64,000 nucleotides of DNA from Prorocentrum cordatum (Eukaryota > Sar > Dinophyceae > Prorocentrales > Prorocentraceae): positions 193,501-257,500 of the forward strand of contig CAUYUJ010014345.1 in assembly GCA_963575745.1 (NCBI GenBank). The letters run 5' to 3'. A program made the position numbers and the translations under genes. Positions 11,699 through 23,270 of this stretch are shown here, piece after piece. The notes under the pieces were generated by a model. That model was not told the origin of the DNA. It did no database searches and saw only the letters and a list, made by a program, of their open reading frames with translations. Every line of letters begins with the position of its first letter. The stretch's first letter is position 1.

Positions 11699-12395
11699 GC
11701 GGACCCCCCTCGCGGGTGCGACCCCCTCGCGGTTGTGCGACCCCCCTCGCGGGTGCGACCCCCCTCGCGGGTGCGACCCCCCTCGGGGCTGCGACCCCCC
11801 TCGCGGGTGCGACCCCCCTCGGGGCTGCGACCCCCCTCGCGGGTGCGACCCCCCTCGCGGGTGCGACCCCCCTCGGGGCTGCGACCCCCCTCGCGGGTGC
11901 GACCCCCCTCGGGGCTGCGACCCCCCTCGCGGGCGCGACCCCCCTCGGGGCTGCGACCCCCCTCGCGGGTGCGACCCCCTCGCGGGTGGCGACCCCCTCG
12001 CGGGTGCGCCCCCCTCCGGTGTGCGACCCGGCTTCGGTGCGACCCCCCTCAGGGGGTGCGACCCCCCTCGCGGGTGCGACCCCCCTCGGGGCTGCGACCC
12101 CCCTCGCGGGTGCGACCCCCCTCGGAGCTGCGACTCCCCTCGGGGCTGCGACCCCCTCTCCCGGGTGCGACCCCCCTCGCGAGTGCGACCCCCCTCGCGG
12201 GTGCGACCCCCCTCGCGGGTGCGACCCCCCTCGCGGGTGCGACCCCCCTCGGGGCTGCGACCCCCCTCCCGGGTGCGACCCCCCCTCGCGGGTGCCACCC
12301 CCCTCGCGGGTGCGACCCCCCTCGGGGCTGCGACCCCCCTCACAGGTGCGACCCTCCTCGCGGGTGCGACCCCCCTCGCGGGTGCGACCCTTGTT
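11699..12395 (+). repeat. 18-bp satellite, second block
   Basis: Same unit as 10085-11370. In the first part, CTCGCGGG and CTCGGGGC units alternate quite regularly, suggesting a 36-bp higher-order unit. Confidence 0.95.
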
Positions 12396-12866
12396 CTGGG
12401 GTGTCTTTAGAAAGGCTTGAAAGTGGTGTTTTGTCTTGGGCGGAGACGCCGCTTGGCGCTGAAGTGCGTTTCCCTGCGCTTTCGTCCTTCATCGCCGCGG
12501 CCCCTCCAGCGGACCACGAGATCCAAGAGATCCAGACACTTGCGAGAGATTGAAATTCACTCATCAGAGACATTTTCAGCATGTCATCCTAAATATCAGT
12601 TTTCCTGATTTATGTTGATGTTAGGTGGGGTTGGTCCATGTTCTTATATATCAATGTTCTTGATTTATTGATCTTGCAACCCCAAATTTTGGGTCCCCAT
12701 AGATCCAGAGTTCTTGGTCTATCCCGACACCATGCTTGGGTTTCGGGGTCGCACGATCTCAAGTGCTGCGTGCAACCATGTGTCCGCCATCGGCAATGGC
12801 GGGCGCGGCAGCCAACTGACCCGCCCGATCGGGGAAGAATTCGCGACATCGCGCGTGCATCCCGAC
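12396..12866. other. Unassigned interval
   Basis: Non-repetitive sequence between the satellite and a TCC tract. Short frames exist on both strands, with no motif or splice context to support a gene. Confidence 0.4.
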
Positions 12867-12867
12867 A

Positions 12868-12972
12868 AAACTCCTCCTCCTCCTCGTCCTCCTCCTCGTC
12901 CTCCTCCTCCTTCTCCTCCTCCTCCTCCTCCTCCTCCTCCTCCTCCTCCTCCTCCCCCTCTTGTTCCTCCTC
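12868..12972 (+). repeat. (TCC)n tract
   Basis: Long TCC/CTC run. Confidence 0.95.
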
Positions 12973-13054
12973 CACAAGGAGATGTTCCTCGTTGGCGGCC
13001 CCGCAGGAAGGCGGGCGCGCTTTAAAGCGTGCCGAGGACGCCTTCGACCACCAG

Positions 13055-13150
13055 GATGAGTTGTACCAAAGGTACCTAGCCTAGGGGGTCGCGGCATCGG
13101 GACGGTACCGAAGGTACCTGGCCTAGGAGGTCGCGGCATCGGGACGGCAC
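13055..13150 (+). repeat. ~48-bp direct duplication
   Basis: Two adjacent copies share GGTACC, AGCCTAGGNGGTCGCGGCAT and CGGGACGG. Confidence 0.75.
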
Positions 13151-13203
13151 CCGAAAGCCGAAAACGGTTTCAAACGGCCGCAAACGGCCCAAATAACTGC
13201 GCG

Positions 13204-13690
13204 GGGTTATCCCCCCACCCAGCGGCACGCGACGCGATCGCCCTCGTACCAAAGGGGCAGGATCGCGTACGGGTCCCCGCGCTGGCCCTCGTAGCGGGGC
13301 ACGAACCAGTTAGCGGGCACGTCTCTTCCCCTCCCACGGAAGAGCCAGAAGTCGGCAGGTTGCACGTCTGGCAGGCAGGGTTCAGGGAGGTCCGGGGCCC
13401 ATGGGGGCCTCGGGTCGGGCCCCGCCGGGGGAAGCGAGGGCGCGAAGCGAGGGCGCCGGGGGCACCCTGGTACCTTGTGGGTACCGTCTGCCCGCTCGAA
13501 TGCCTGGGCGGCCAGGCATTTCGAGCCCATAGGGGTCTAGCAGGTCTTCCGCGGCCCGATACACGGGCGTGTAAGTAACATGCGTTTGGGATGGTCGTGC
13601 AGCAATGTTGCGCGCAGCTGGGCTGCCATGAAGGCGCCTGCCAGGCGGCGGGGCGGCCGCCCACCAAAGCTAAGCAACGCCATGCTCGAC
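13204..13690 (-). pseudogene. Broken coding remnant of unknown family
   Basis: The minus strand shows gene-like peptide pieces in three frames, one after another: AQLRATLLHDHPKR, then VYRAAEDLLDPYGLEMPG, then DFWLFRGRGRDVPANWFVPR with a run of aromatic and charged residues to about 13204. No single frame joins them and no clear intron signals lie between. This looks like one ancestral coding region broken by small indels. I do not recognise the family. A (TCC)n tract follows on the upstream side. Confidence 0.4.
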
Positions 13691-13704
13691 GCGCGGCGGG
13701 CGCC

Positions 13705-13815
13705 GTGTGATATTCCTCCTCCTCCTCCTCTGTTTTTTCCTCCTGCTCCTCCTCCTCCTCCTCCTCCCCCTCCTCCTCTTCCTCCTCCTCCTCCTCCTGC
13801 TGCTCCTCCTCCTCA
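13705..13815 (+). repeat. (TCC)n tract
   Basis: TCC-rich run facing the (GGA)n block at 14000-14310, so the pair forms a loose inverted repeat. Confidence 0.9.
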
Positions 13816-14004
13816 AGAAGGAAACCCCAAGAGACCCAAAATGTGCCCCAAGAGGCTCCTTCCAAGAAGCTCTAACAATGACCCGCAGACGCTGCCGAGA
13901 AGCGTGCCACGAAAAGCACCCACGGCGCTATCCACGCAGCTGCACGCACAAGTAATGGAGGGGCTGGCGGCATAAGCCGAAGCCTTTGAGATGATGCCCT
14001 CGCG

Positions 14005-14028
14005 GAAAGAAGGAGGAGGAGGAGGAGT

Positions 14029-14059
<31 letters not shown>

Positions 14060-14310
14060 GGAGGAGGGAGGGGAGGGGGAGTGGAGAAGGGAGGAGGAGG
14101 AGGAGGAGGAGGAGGAGGAGGTCTGCCGACGACGACGTCGAGTGGGTCACGAGCAGCGAGAGCGACGATGTCGATTCAAGATTCGGGGAGGAAGAAGGGT
14201 AGGAATAACGGGAGGAGGAGGAGGAGGAGGAGGAGGAGGAGGAGGAAAAGTGGAGGAGGAGGAGGAGCAGGAGGAGGAGGAGGAGGAGGAGGAGGAGGGG
14301 GCCTCTTGGC
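14005..14310 (+). repeat. (GGA)n tract
   Basis: Two GGA runs (14005-14125 and 14210-14300) separated by about 90 bp of ordinary sequence. Confidence 0.92.
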
Positions 14311-14720
14311 GGCCTTTTGGGGCCTCTTGCAACCTTCTTGGGGCCTCCGGGGGCCTTCTCGCGGCGTAAAGGTCGAGTTTTCGGTTCGTGGACTCCCTCT
14401 TGGGCCTTTGGGCCCTTTTGGGCCGTCGGGGGCGCCTTTTGGACTGTCTTAGGGCCCTTTTCGGCCGTCTTGGAGCCGTCATGGGGGCCTCTTGGGCCGT
14501 CATGTGGGCGTCTTGGGCCGTCGTTGGGCGATCTTGAGAACCTCTTGATCCGTCTCGGAGCATCGGAACGCCGAAAAGGCGATAATGCCAACATTTTCAG
14601 AAACGTTAGGGAAATCACGGTGTGTTGTTGCCTGGGGCCCTCTTGGGAAGCCTCTTGGAGGCCTCTCGGGCCGTCTTGGGAGTATCTTGGGCCGTCTTGG
14701 GGCTATCGTGAAGGCCAAAC
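14310..14720 (+). repeat. GGGCC-TCTTGGG repeat
   Basis: Same low-complexity family as 5960-6330, with units such as GGGCCGTCTTGG and GGGCCTCTTGGG. Confidence 0.85.
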
Positions 14721-15219
14721 GACAAATGACAGCAGACCGCACGCACCTTCGCAGCATTGCGCCGCCGGAGGGGGCCAGCGGATTTTCTACAGGCGTCGTT
14801 GACTCCAACCTCTAGCCTCCAAGCCTAACCCAAGCATGGGTGCGCGAATCGGTTGGTCACTGCTGCAAGAGAGAAGGGGAGTGGAGGAGGGTGTTTGGGT
14901 GAAAGGAAACAGGGAAGGAGGGGGAGTGGCAGGAGAGAGCGGGGTGGGGAAAGGGAAGCGAGTGGAGGAAGCAATGAAGCCAGCTGCGTTCCCAGTCTGC
15001 ACCCCTCGTCTTATGGGGTGGCAGAATCTGCCCGCTCCAGGCGGCGCCTAGTGTAAGCAGCAACGTAGTCGTGGCACCCCCAGGCTCCCCAGCTTGCAGT
15101 CTACCCTTCGCCCTCTCCCCCCTCCTGTCCCGCCCCCCTCCTCCCTCACCTCCTCCTCAGCATCCTCCTCCTCTTCCCCTACTTATCCTGAATCACACGC
15201 GCCTAACTGCGCTGGGCGA
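14721..15219. other. Flank of methyltransferase gene, no gene seen
   Basis: Short frames rich in Gly/Glu/Arg only. A pyrimidine-rich stretch lies at 15100-15180. Nothing resembles a further exon of the methyltransferase gene. Confidence 0.4.
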
Positions 15220-16455
15220 TCACTTGCATGAGACGAGGCTCAAGTAGATGCCGCGCAGCACCCTCTCGACGATAGACTGGCACATTGCGTCACCGATCAA
15301 GGAACCCATCTGCCTTGGCGAAAGGATCTCGCCCCACGCGGCGAACATGTTCTCATCGACGCCTTGGAGGCGCATCATGTCTGTGATGGTCAATGTGCGG
15401 AACTGCTGGCTAGAGAAGTAGGCCTGGTCCTGGCACAGCGTCACCGTGAGACATGGGCGCACCTCCTTCATGATCGTTGGTTTTGTGCCTCCCATGTCGA
15501 AGATCGCGTCAATATCCTGTGGCAGGGCCCCGTCGTCGCATGTCTTAGCTAGGCACTTAATCACGTTCGTCTTCTTCGTCGCACTGAGCTGCTCCAAGTC
15601 GGCCCACGTGCCGGTGTGCTCCTCGAGGATCTGGGACAGCGCCGCGGTGTCGATCGGCGTGGGCCACTGGCACTGCCTCCGCATCTCGGTCTGCAAAATG
15701 CCGGCCACGTAGGCTCGCGGGCGATGTTGTGGAAGGCCGCCCTCGACGTCTGGCTTGAGAATTTTCCAGTACACGGCGTAGGCGGCCTTCCCGGTGGTCG
15801 AGTCCTTGAGCGCCCGGAGTGCGCCAATAACGAGGTCGAACACGCTGACGAATTTCGTCGCTAGGCCAGGTGCGCTTTCCAGCAAGAAACTCTTCGGGCG
15901 CGCCTTGTCGATGTAGTCGACTATGTATTCCACTATGCCCCCTCTTCCTCTTTTGTCAGACAGCCCTTCTCCGTTCCCTGCCGCAATCGACCAAGGCTGG
16001 CACGGGGAACCAGCGACGTACAAATCCAAGTTGTTGGGGGCAGCCCTCGTGGCGACGTCGTTGCACAGGTGCAGTGGCCGGCAGAAACGGTGGATGAATT
16101 TGCGCGCCGCCTTGCAAGAGTCGCTCGCGAAGACGTGGATCAGGCCGACGCTCAGTGCTGCCAATGACGCTGCGTGCTCGGTGCACCAACCGCTGCAATC
16201 GCCTCCGATGCGGACGGGGGCGTTCCCCCTTGCAGTCTCGTTGAAGATAGTCACATCTTCGAGCGGCGCCTCTGGGGCTGGCTCAATCCGCAAGGATGGA
16301 AGAGCATGCCCAGCCAGTCGTTTCGAAAGCTTCTTGAGGGTCTTCTTACTCGAAACCTTCTTGGCCTTGGGCGCCATCCACGAGAAAGCGTGGTCGCAGG
16401 GGTTCGGGGGGCTCCACTGAAAATCTTGAAAGGAAACTTGCGATAAAGATGCCAT
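15220..16455 (-). CDS. C5 cytosine DNA methyltransferase, intronless
   Basis: A 411-residue protein that probably transfers methyl from S-adenosylmethionine to carbon 5 of cytosine in DNA. The family motifs occur in order. A glycine-rich motif I-like segment (GGDCSG) lies near residues 84-89. Motif IV GSPCQPWS has the catalytic Cys near 152. A motif VI-like FLLESAPG near 190-197 keeps Glu but has Ser where Asn is usual. Motif VIII QHRPR is near 243-247. A motif X-like IGDAM is near 387-391. The target-recognition region between VIII and X is short. The first ATG is at 16455; a second ATG at 16377 begins MAPKAKK, a lysine-rich stretch that could be a nuclear signal. There is no intron, unlike other genes here. 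C5 methyltransferases carried by retrotransposons are known in dinoflagellates, but no reverse transcriptase is seen beside this one. Subfamily is undetermined. Confidence 0.85.
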   Translation of the reverse strand: MASLSQVSFQDFQWSPPNPCDHAFSWMAPKAKKVSSKKTLKKLSKRLAGHALPSLRIEPAPEAPLEDVTIFNETARGNAPVRIGGDCSGWCTEHAASLAALSVGLIHVFASDSCKAARKFIHRFCRPLHLCNDVATRAAPNNLDLYVAGSPCQPWSIAAGNGEGLSDKRGRGGIVEYIVDYIDKARPKSFLLESAPGLATKFVSVFDLVIGALRALKDSTTGKAAYAVYWKILKPDVEGGLPQHRPRAYVAGILQTEMRRQCQWPTPIDTAALSQILEEHTGTWADLEQLSATKKTNVIKCLAKTCDDGALPQDIDAIFDMGGTKPTIMKEVRPCLTVTLCQDQAYFSSQQFRTLTITDMMRLQGVDENMFAAWGEILSPRQMGSLIGDAMCQSIVERVLRGIYLSLVSCK

Positions 16456-16559
16456 GAGGCGCAGGCGAACAAGCTGCCAGTGCAGCCCAGCGCAACGGTA
16501 GCACAATATACAAATATCACCAATGCTGACACGTCACCGCGCCGTCACAGCGGTGCCCC

Positions 16560-16790
16560 CGACCCCACAGGACCTCGTTTTTTGGAGGGGGTAGGGGGTA
16601 CTCCAGATTTCGCAATAAAGGGAGGGGGGTCTCATTTCGGGGGGGGGGTCTCTTCCAGGCTATCTTGGAGGGCCTGGGGGGTCTGGGGACGATGTTTTGG
16701 AGGGTTCTCCCACGGGGGAGGTCTGAAATGGCTTGTCTTGGAGGGTCCAGACCCCCTCCCTTTTATTACGATATCTGGAGTAGGGATTCG
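16560..16790 (+). repeat. TTGGAGGG low-complexity stretch
   Basis: Imprecise repeats of TTTTGGAGGGN and GGGGTCTC with G runs, upstream of the methyltransferase gene. Confidence 0.6.
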
Positions 16791-16879
16791 AACATATCGA
16801 GAGCATAGCAACAATCGATGATGAGCTTCCTGCCCCCTTCCATTAAGACGATAACAATCACGTGGAGGGCCAATAGGAG

Positions 16880-17175
16880 ATACATATTTTGCTCAAGCCC
16901 TGCCGTGGAAACTTTCGCTACGACGACGCAAGACATGCCTATGCTATGCATGCAATGCGTATAGCAAATGTATTCCACGTCAGTTTTTTGCAAGAAAAAA
17001 TGCAACGCCGTGTGCGCAATGCGTTGATGGACAACGCGCGCAACGCAATGCTATCTGCAACATGCAACGCAATGCAACGCAACGCGTGCAGCAACGCTGT
17101 CCAGACAACGCAATGCAAAGCTACCCAATGCCACGATTGCAACGCAATGCAGTTTGTGCAATCTGCCCCCATGGG
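16880..17175 (+). repeat. GCAACGCAATGC pentamer-type repeat
   Basis: Dense, irregular repeats of CAACG and CAATG words, e.g. ATGCAACGCAACGC. Confidence 0.8.
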
Positions 17176-17314
17176 CCAAGCGAACCTGACAACGCACCCC
17201 TCTTGATGGATGTGGGATTCTCCTGCCGATGCCACGCGCTGACTCAATGTCTCCATTCTGACTCTCTGGGTAGCGCTGACGCGCACTAGTCTGGACCGCA
17301 GGCCCCTCAGGCTC

Positions 17315-17779
17315 TCAACCACCCGACCCCGCCGACATCGCGGCGAGCTTTGCCTTGAAGGCGGCCAGCGCGTCTCCGGAGGTCGCCCCTGCGGCTGGTC
17401 CGGAGCCTGCTGCGCTGCTGCTGCCTCCGCTCGCTGCGGCGGCGCTGGCCCCCCCGGCCCCCCCGCCGCCGGTCTGGCCCCCGTCGGTCTCTGGCGGCTT
17501 GGGCTCTCCCTTGGCATTGGCATTGACCTTGGGCTTCGAGGGGTTTGGCGGCGGGTTCTTGGGGGGCGCCGGCTTCTTGTTCTTGAGCAGGAGGGCCAAG
17601 CGCGGGTCGTAACTCTCCTGCGGATGAGGCCCGTGGACAACCAGTTGGATATAGAAACGAATCCTCCCGCCCGCCTCGCCTGCCTCCTCATCATGTTCCC
17701 TCTCCCCCTGCCCCTGCTGCTGTTGCTGCTTTCGTTGCTTCTCCTTGTCGCCCTCCTCCTCCAGGGCCGGGGCGCGCGG
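17315..17779 (-). CDS. Terminal exon of an unrecognised gene
   Basis: An open frame of 154 codons with no internal ATG start, ending at TGA (17317-17315). It starts after a splice-acceptor-like TATCTAG at 17781-17780. The peptide opens with a charged, Gln-rich segment (EGDKEKQRKQQQQQ), then a structured-looking segment RIRFYIQLVVHGPHPQES followed by YDPRLALLLKNKKPAP. It finishes with a Pro/Lys tail and a Gly/Ala/Ser-rich end (DALAAFKAKLAAMSAG). The change of composition at the acceptor and the stop at the end fit a last exon. No upstream exon is visible before the AT-rich island at 18 kb. The family is not recognised. Confidence 0.5.
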   Translation of the reverse strand, partial: PRAPALEEEGDKEKQRKQQQQQGQGEREHDEEAGEAGGRIRFYIQLVVHGPHPQESYDPRLALLLKNKKPAPPKNPPPNPSKPKVNANAKGEPKPPETDGGQTGGGGAGGASAAAASGGSSSAAGSGPAAGATSGDALAAFKAKLAAMSAGSGG

Positions 17780-17989
17780 CTAGATACCACCCGCCCCTCG
17801 CCCCAAAGTTTGGGGCTCGCGACGGCCCCAGGTCAAAGATGGCCCCAGGGCCCTTGGGGCGCCCATGAATGGGCAGAGGCCCCAAAGTGCCCCGAGAAAC
17901 CCCTTCGGAGCACCGTCGAGGAGCGGGGGGGAGGGAGGAGGGAGAGGGAGGGACAGGGAGGACGAAAAATGAAGGGGAAGAGGAGGAGT

Positions 17990-18471
17990 GCACTATATGT
18001 TGCGCCTGTTAGATATTAGTTCTTTATACGAACCAGGGTTTATATGTTGAGCGCTCTGTGTGTATAGTATACATTACACACAAAGCTTTCATAGCATTTG
18101 AATAATACAATACATTCTTTTATGCAATCATATATACACAGTTGTTATGGGACATGTATTACTATACATGCCGCCCCTTGTTCCCAGATGTTGAACGCTT
18201 GCATTCGGCTTTGACGAGTGACCCACTCCCAACGTTAGATATCACATGGTTTAGTAGATCATTATAACCGAATGTAAAGCATCATAAGAGGCTTTACAAT
18301 TACCGTCCGATTGCATCTTTAGTAACCGCCTACAGTTTAACGTGCATATATTATAAGTGTCATAATTTTCCTTGCAATGGTCGTATTCACAAGAATATAT
18401 TCAACATTCGTTACACATCTTATAAACACATGCAACACAAGTTCAGTATATGCTAGTTAGTAGCACATATG

Positions 18472-18502
<31 letters not shown>

Positions 18503-19500
18503 GTATATATACATATATACAGATTGTGCACCATGCTACCAACTACATATGTTCTACGTATATGTGTAGTTACAGCAACTTTCTACATTATAGTATTCAA
18601 CGGTTCATACGACATTTCCGCATACTAAAATATAAATATATGTCGTGCGAGAGACGGGCACGGCGGAACAACCTATTATTGGCATCCGCATTTTGGATGT
18701 ACCGGCCTATCCGCGGCTCTAAGTGTGTTGTTGGTTGGATGTCGATATCTCCCCTCGCAGCCTGCGGGCTGTCATGCGCCTCATGGCGGACAACAGATTT
18801 GGATACCAATGTGTGTATTATAAACCTACTTGCAATTATATGCACGTGTTATGCACATGCCCCACAGTGCACTCTTATAGTAAGCATCTAACCAGTAGCT
18901 TACAAACATACCAACAATGCAATGCACGATCATGTACGATCAATACCAACAATGCAATGCACTATCAAATATGTATTTCAAGATGGTATATTTATACATA
19001 GGTACGACATATTATACAACATGTAGAACCGTACATTATGTGTACTGAATATGTGCATTGCATGTCATTCATACACATGACATGCAGCGAGCACATCACA
19101 GCTATGGCCATTTGCCATTATAGTGGTCAGTATTAGTTGTGCATGGTATTGTAACGTAGCAGTTGCTAACGAGTTGTATATTTGAACGTGCACTTGCCCT
19201 AATACTGTACGGCTCTCTCTATACATACATAGACGCACGTGTAGTTGATGCTGCATTTTCGCATGTTTTGAGCACATGTGTTCTGTGATCGCCTTTATAC
19301 ATATGCAGAACATAGCGTCTGGATACATTTGCATGCACCCACTGCGTTGCATTATCGCTAGACACACATATTTGCAACGCTCTTAGAGTGATTAGTCCTT
19401 TATCATACCTGCCAGCGCTCAGAGAAGTATATATATATATAATGACTGGCGTAGTTTCTGATGAAATATACATAAGCTGCTTCGTTTACGTATGATATAC
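17990..19500. other. AT-rich island left of TIR element
   Basis: A visible compositional shift to AT-rich, TATA/CATA-rich sequence with short (TA)n runs (18469-18520). It has no coding frame of quality and no satellite. It ends exactly where the TIR element begins. Confidence 0.7.
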
Positions 19501-19523
19501 AGTCAACCCGCGGAGTAAGGATG
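19501..19523 (+). repeat. Left TIR of element copy 1
   Basis: It is inverted relative to 23814-23836, with four mismatches in 23 positions, and marks the sharp change from AT-rich island to GC-rich element. Confidence 0.7.
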
Positions 19524-20099
19524 AGCAACTTGTCCTGGGCCACCATTGCATCCTTGCCCCTTCGGCCCATTCCTGGCAACTTTCGCTGGCCAGCCCCTTA
19601 GGGTGCCCGTGGGGCGGGCTGCGTCCTTCGGCTGCGCGGCGCGACGCCCCTGGGGGCCGAGTGCAACCGATGCGCGATGGGCAGGGCCTCGGGCCCTGCG
19701 CTCCCGCCCGTTCAGCAGGGGGGGGGGGGGCGTGGCCCTAAGGATGCGCGACGCGCAGGGTACTTGTGCCCATCCTTGGACACGTTTTCCTTGCGCTTCC
19801 ACTCATGTTTGGGCACGGCCCTGGGGATGCGCGATGGGCGGGGCGCCATTGGCCATTTTCTCGCCCCGTCTTTGCCGTCTTTGCATTCGCGGGGGGTGCG
19901 CGGCCCCAAGGGTCCGCGACGCGCGGGGTACTTGTGCTCAGTTGGGCACGTCTTCCTTGCCCCTCCACCGACGGTTGGGCGCGGCCACGAGCGGACGTTG
20001 GATGGGCGGGGCGCCCTTGGCCATCCTTTGGGCGGGGCACCCTCGGGAGGACGGCGCCGCGAGGGCGCCCCTTTGGCGTCGCGCGCGCGGTCGCGCGCG

Positions 20100-23000
20100 G
20101 CGAGCATCGCGCCGCCCACAGTGAGAGAGTCGCCATGTTGGCCTGGGAACCAACGCGAACCCTCAGCGGCGACCGATTGGAGCTTGAAAGGGGCATTTTT
20201 AAGGACGCGCCAATTGAATGGAGCAACGTGCGACGCGCGCGCGCGGTGAGTCTTACTTGCATTGTCCACGATGGGGGAAGTCGCCATGTTGGCCTGTGAG
20301 TGATGAACCCTCGGCGGTCACCGGTCGCATGTTGATCAACTCGGGCCGCGCGCAACGCGCGCGCACGCGGCCGCGCGCGGCATGTTTTACACTGCCCGCG
20401 CCGGGAAAGTTTCCACGCTGGCCTCGGAACGGAAGAAGTTGCCCCTTCGCGGTCAATTATTTGATTTCGAAATTAGCATTGCTTTCGTACATGTTGATGA
20501 GATTCAGCAGCGCGCGACGCGCGTTCGCGCGCGCGGCCGCTCGCGGTGAGTCTTTCAGTGTTCACAATGGAAAAGTCGCCATGTTGGCCTGGACATCAGA
20601 GTGAACCCATAGCGGTGACCGGCGGATGTTGAGCCAGTGGATCAGCACATACGTTTCTCACATGTTCACCGGTGAGAGTGTACATAGGTTTCTCACATGT
20701 TGAGCCAGCGGATCAGCGCGCGACGCGCGTGCGCACACGCGCGCGCGGGCCTCGCGCGGTGAGCCTTGCGTTGCCCGCGCTGGGAAAGTCGCCATGTCGG
20801 CTTGGAAACTAAAGTGGGCTTTAGGCGGTGACCGATTGGATTTCGAATATTACATTGGTTTCGTGCATGCTGATTACATGGGGGAACGTGCGACGCGCGT
20901 GCGCGCGCTGTCGCGCTCGGCGAGCCTTGTGGCGTCCACAATAGGAAAGTCGCCATGTTGGCTTGGGAACTGAAGTGGGCCCTTAGCGGGGGCCGATTGC
21001 ATTTCGGATGTATTTTTTTTCTGAGCTGCGCGTGCACGCGCGCGCGCGGCCGCTCGCGGTGAGTATTGTAGTATACAAAAATCGCAATGTTGGCCTGGGA
21101 ACTAAAGTGAACCCTTAGCGGTGACCGATTGGATTTCGAAGATTAACATGGATGTCGGACATGTTGATCCAATGGGGCAGCGTGCGCCGCGTGTGCGTCC
21201 GCGTGCGCGCGTGCTGCCGCGCCTGGTGAGTCTTATATTGTCCACGCTGGGACATGTCTGAATGTTGGCTTGGAAACGGAGGTGCGCTCTCAGCGGTGAC
21301 CGACTGGATTTCGACATTCCAATTGTGTTGTGTCCATCTGTGTTGATCAAGTAGAGCTGCGTGCGACGCGAGTGCGCGCGCGGCCGCTCGTTGTGAGCGT
21401 TGCATTGCCCGCGGCACAAGATCGCCATGTTAGCTTGGGAATAAAATGAACCCTTAGCGGTGGCGGATTGGATTTCCAAGTGAACATGGATGTCGTACAT
21501 GTTGGGTAAATGTAGCACCGTGCGACGCGCGCGTGCGGCCGCGCGCGGTGGGTCTTGCGCTGTCCACAATGGGAAAGTGACCCCGTTGGCCTGGAAACCA
21601 AAGTGCGCCCTTAGCGATGGCCGATTGGATGTCGAAGTTAACATGGTTCCCGCGCATGTTTACGAATTGGGCCAGCGTGCAACGCGCGCGCGCGGCCGCT
21701 CGCGGCGAGGCGTGCATTGCCCACAGTGCAGAAGTCGCCATGTTGGCCTGGGACTAAAGTGAACCCGTAGCGGTGGCCGATTGGATTTCGGGGTTAGCAT
21801 GGGTTTTCGGACTTGCTGAGCAGTTAAGCGCGCGGCGCGCGTGCGCGCGCGCGGGGCCGCGCGAGGTGAGTATCGCATTGTCCACAGCGGGAAGATTGCG
21901 ACGTTCGCTTGGAAACCGAGCTGCACCCTTAGCGGTGACCGATTGGGTTTCGAACGTCAGCTTTGCATTCGTATATGTTGGTCAAAAGAAGCAGCGCGCG
22001 ACGCGCGCATGCGCGCGCGTGCTACCGCGCAGCCTTGCGAACCTTGCGCCGTCCACACTGGGAAATCGAAATGTTGTCATGCAAACGAAAGTCAGCCTTC
22101 AGTGGTGACCGATGGGATTTCGAAGTTAATCTTTCCCTCTTACCGGTTGATGAATTAGGGCAGCGCGCGCGGCCGCTCGTGGTGAGGCTTGTGTTGCCCG
22201 CAGATATAACATCGCCATGTTGGCCTGGGAACTAAAGTGAACACTTAGCGGTGACCGTTTGGATTTTGGAGTTGACATGGGTTGTCGTACACAGTGATCA
22301 AGCTGATCAGCGCGGCCGCGCGTGGTGGGTCTTGCGTTGTCCACAATGGGAAAGTGACCATATTGGCCTGGGAACCAAAGTGCGCCCTTAGCGGTGGCCG
22401 ATTGGATGTCGACGTTAACATGGTTCCCGCACACGTTTATGAATTTGGCCAGCGTGCAAAACTCGCACGCGCGCGGCCGCTCGAGGCGAGGCGTGCATTG
22501 CCCACAATACAGAAGTCGCCATGTTGGCCTGGGAACTAAAGTGAACCCTTAGCGGTGGCCGATTGGATTTCGGAGTTAACATGGGTTTTCGGACTTGATG
22601 ATCAATTAAGCGCGCGGCGCGCGTGCGCGCGCGGGGCAGCGCGAGGTGAGCATGGCATTGCCCACGACGGGAAGATCGCCATGTTCGCTTGGAAAACAAA
22701 CTGCCCCTTAGCGTTGACCGGTTGGGTTTCGAACGTCAGCTTTGTATTCGTATATGTTGGTCAAAAGAAGCAGCGCGCGACGCGCGCATGCGCGCGCGTG
22801 CTGTCGCGCCTTGCGAGCCTTGCGTTGCCCACACTGGGAAATCGAAATGTTGTGATGCAAACGAAAGTCAGCCTTCAGTGGTGACCGATGGGATTTCGAA
22901 GTTCACATGGTGCTTCTTACATGTTGATGAATTGGGACAGCGCGCGCGCGCGCGGCCGCTCGTGGTGGGGCTTGTATTGCCCACAACTATAAAGTCGCCA

Positions 23001-23270
23001 TGTTGGCCTGGGAACTAAAGTGAACACTTAGCGGTGACCGATTGGATTTCGGAGTTAACATGGGTTGTCGTACACATTGATCAAGTTGATCAGCGCGCGC
23101 GCGTGCGCGCGCGCGGCCGCGCGTGGCGCGCGTTGCATTAAATTGGTCACAGTGGGAATGTCGCAATGTTGACCTGGGCACTCAAGTGAACCCTTAGCTG
23201 TGACCGATTGGATATTTGAGCTTGGCATTGTGTTTCCTACATGTTGATCAACTAGGGCAGCGCGCGACGC
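20100..23270 (+). repeat. ~160-bp satellite with CG-alternating core
   Basis: About twenty units. Each has a (CG)n-rich core with GCGGCCGC, then GGTGAGTCTT, a GTCCACAATGGGAAAGTCGC segment, CATGTTGGCCTGGGAACTAA, CCCTTAGCGGTGACCGATTG, and ATGTTGATCAA before the next core. Spacing of the CATGTTGGCC landmark is mostly 150-170 bp. The short open frames here are satellite artefacts. Confidence 0.92.

Noticed and set aside
9665-12410. Very long frames on both strands (507, 589, 480 and 823 codons)
   Set aside because: They exist only because the 18-bp satellite has no stop in any frame; the peptide is a hexamer repeat in every frame and there is no start or splice context.
13872-14618. A 248-codon minus-strand frame
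   Set aside because: It reads (TCC)n as poly-Leu/Ser and the GGGCC-TCTTGG repeat as Arg/Pro/Lys words; there is no foldable segment.
19546-20355. Overlapping frames of 170-205 codons on both strands
   Set aside because: They repeat every ~140 bp with the element's satellite units and lack motifs.
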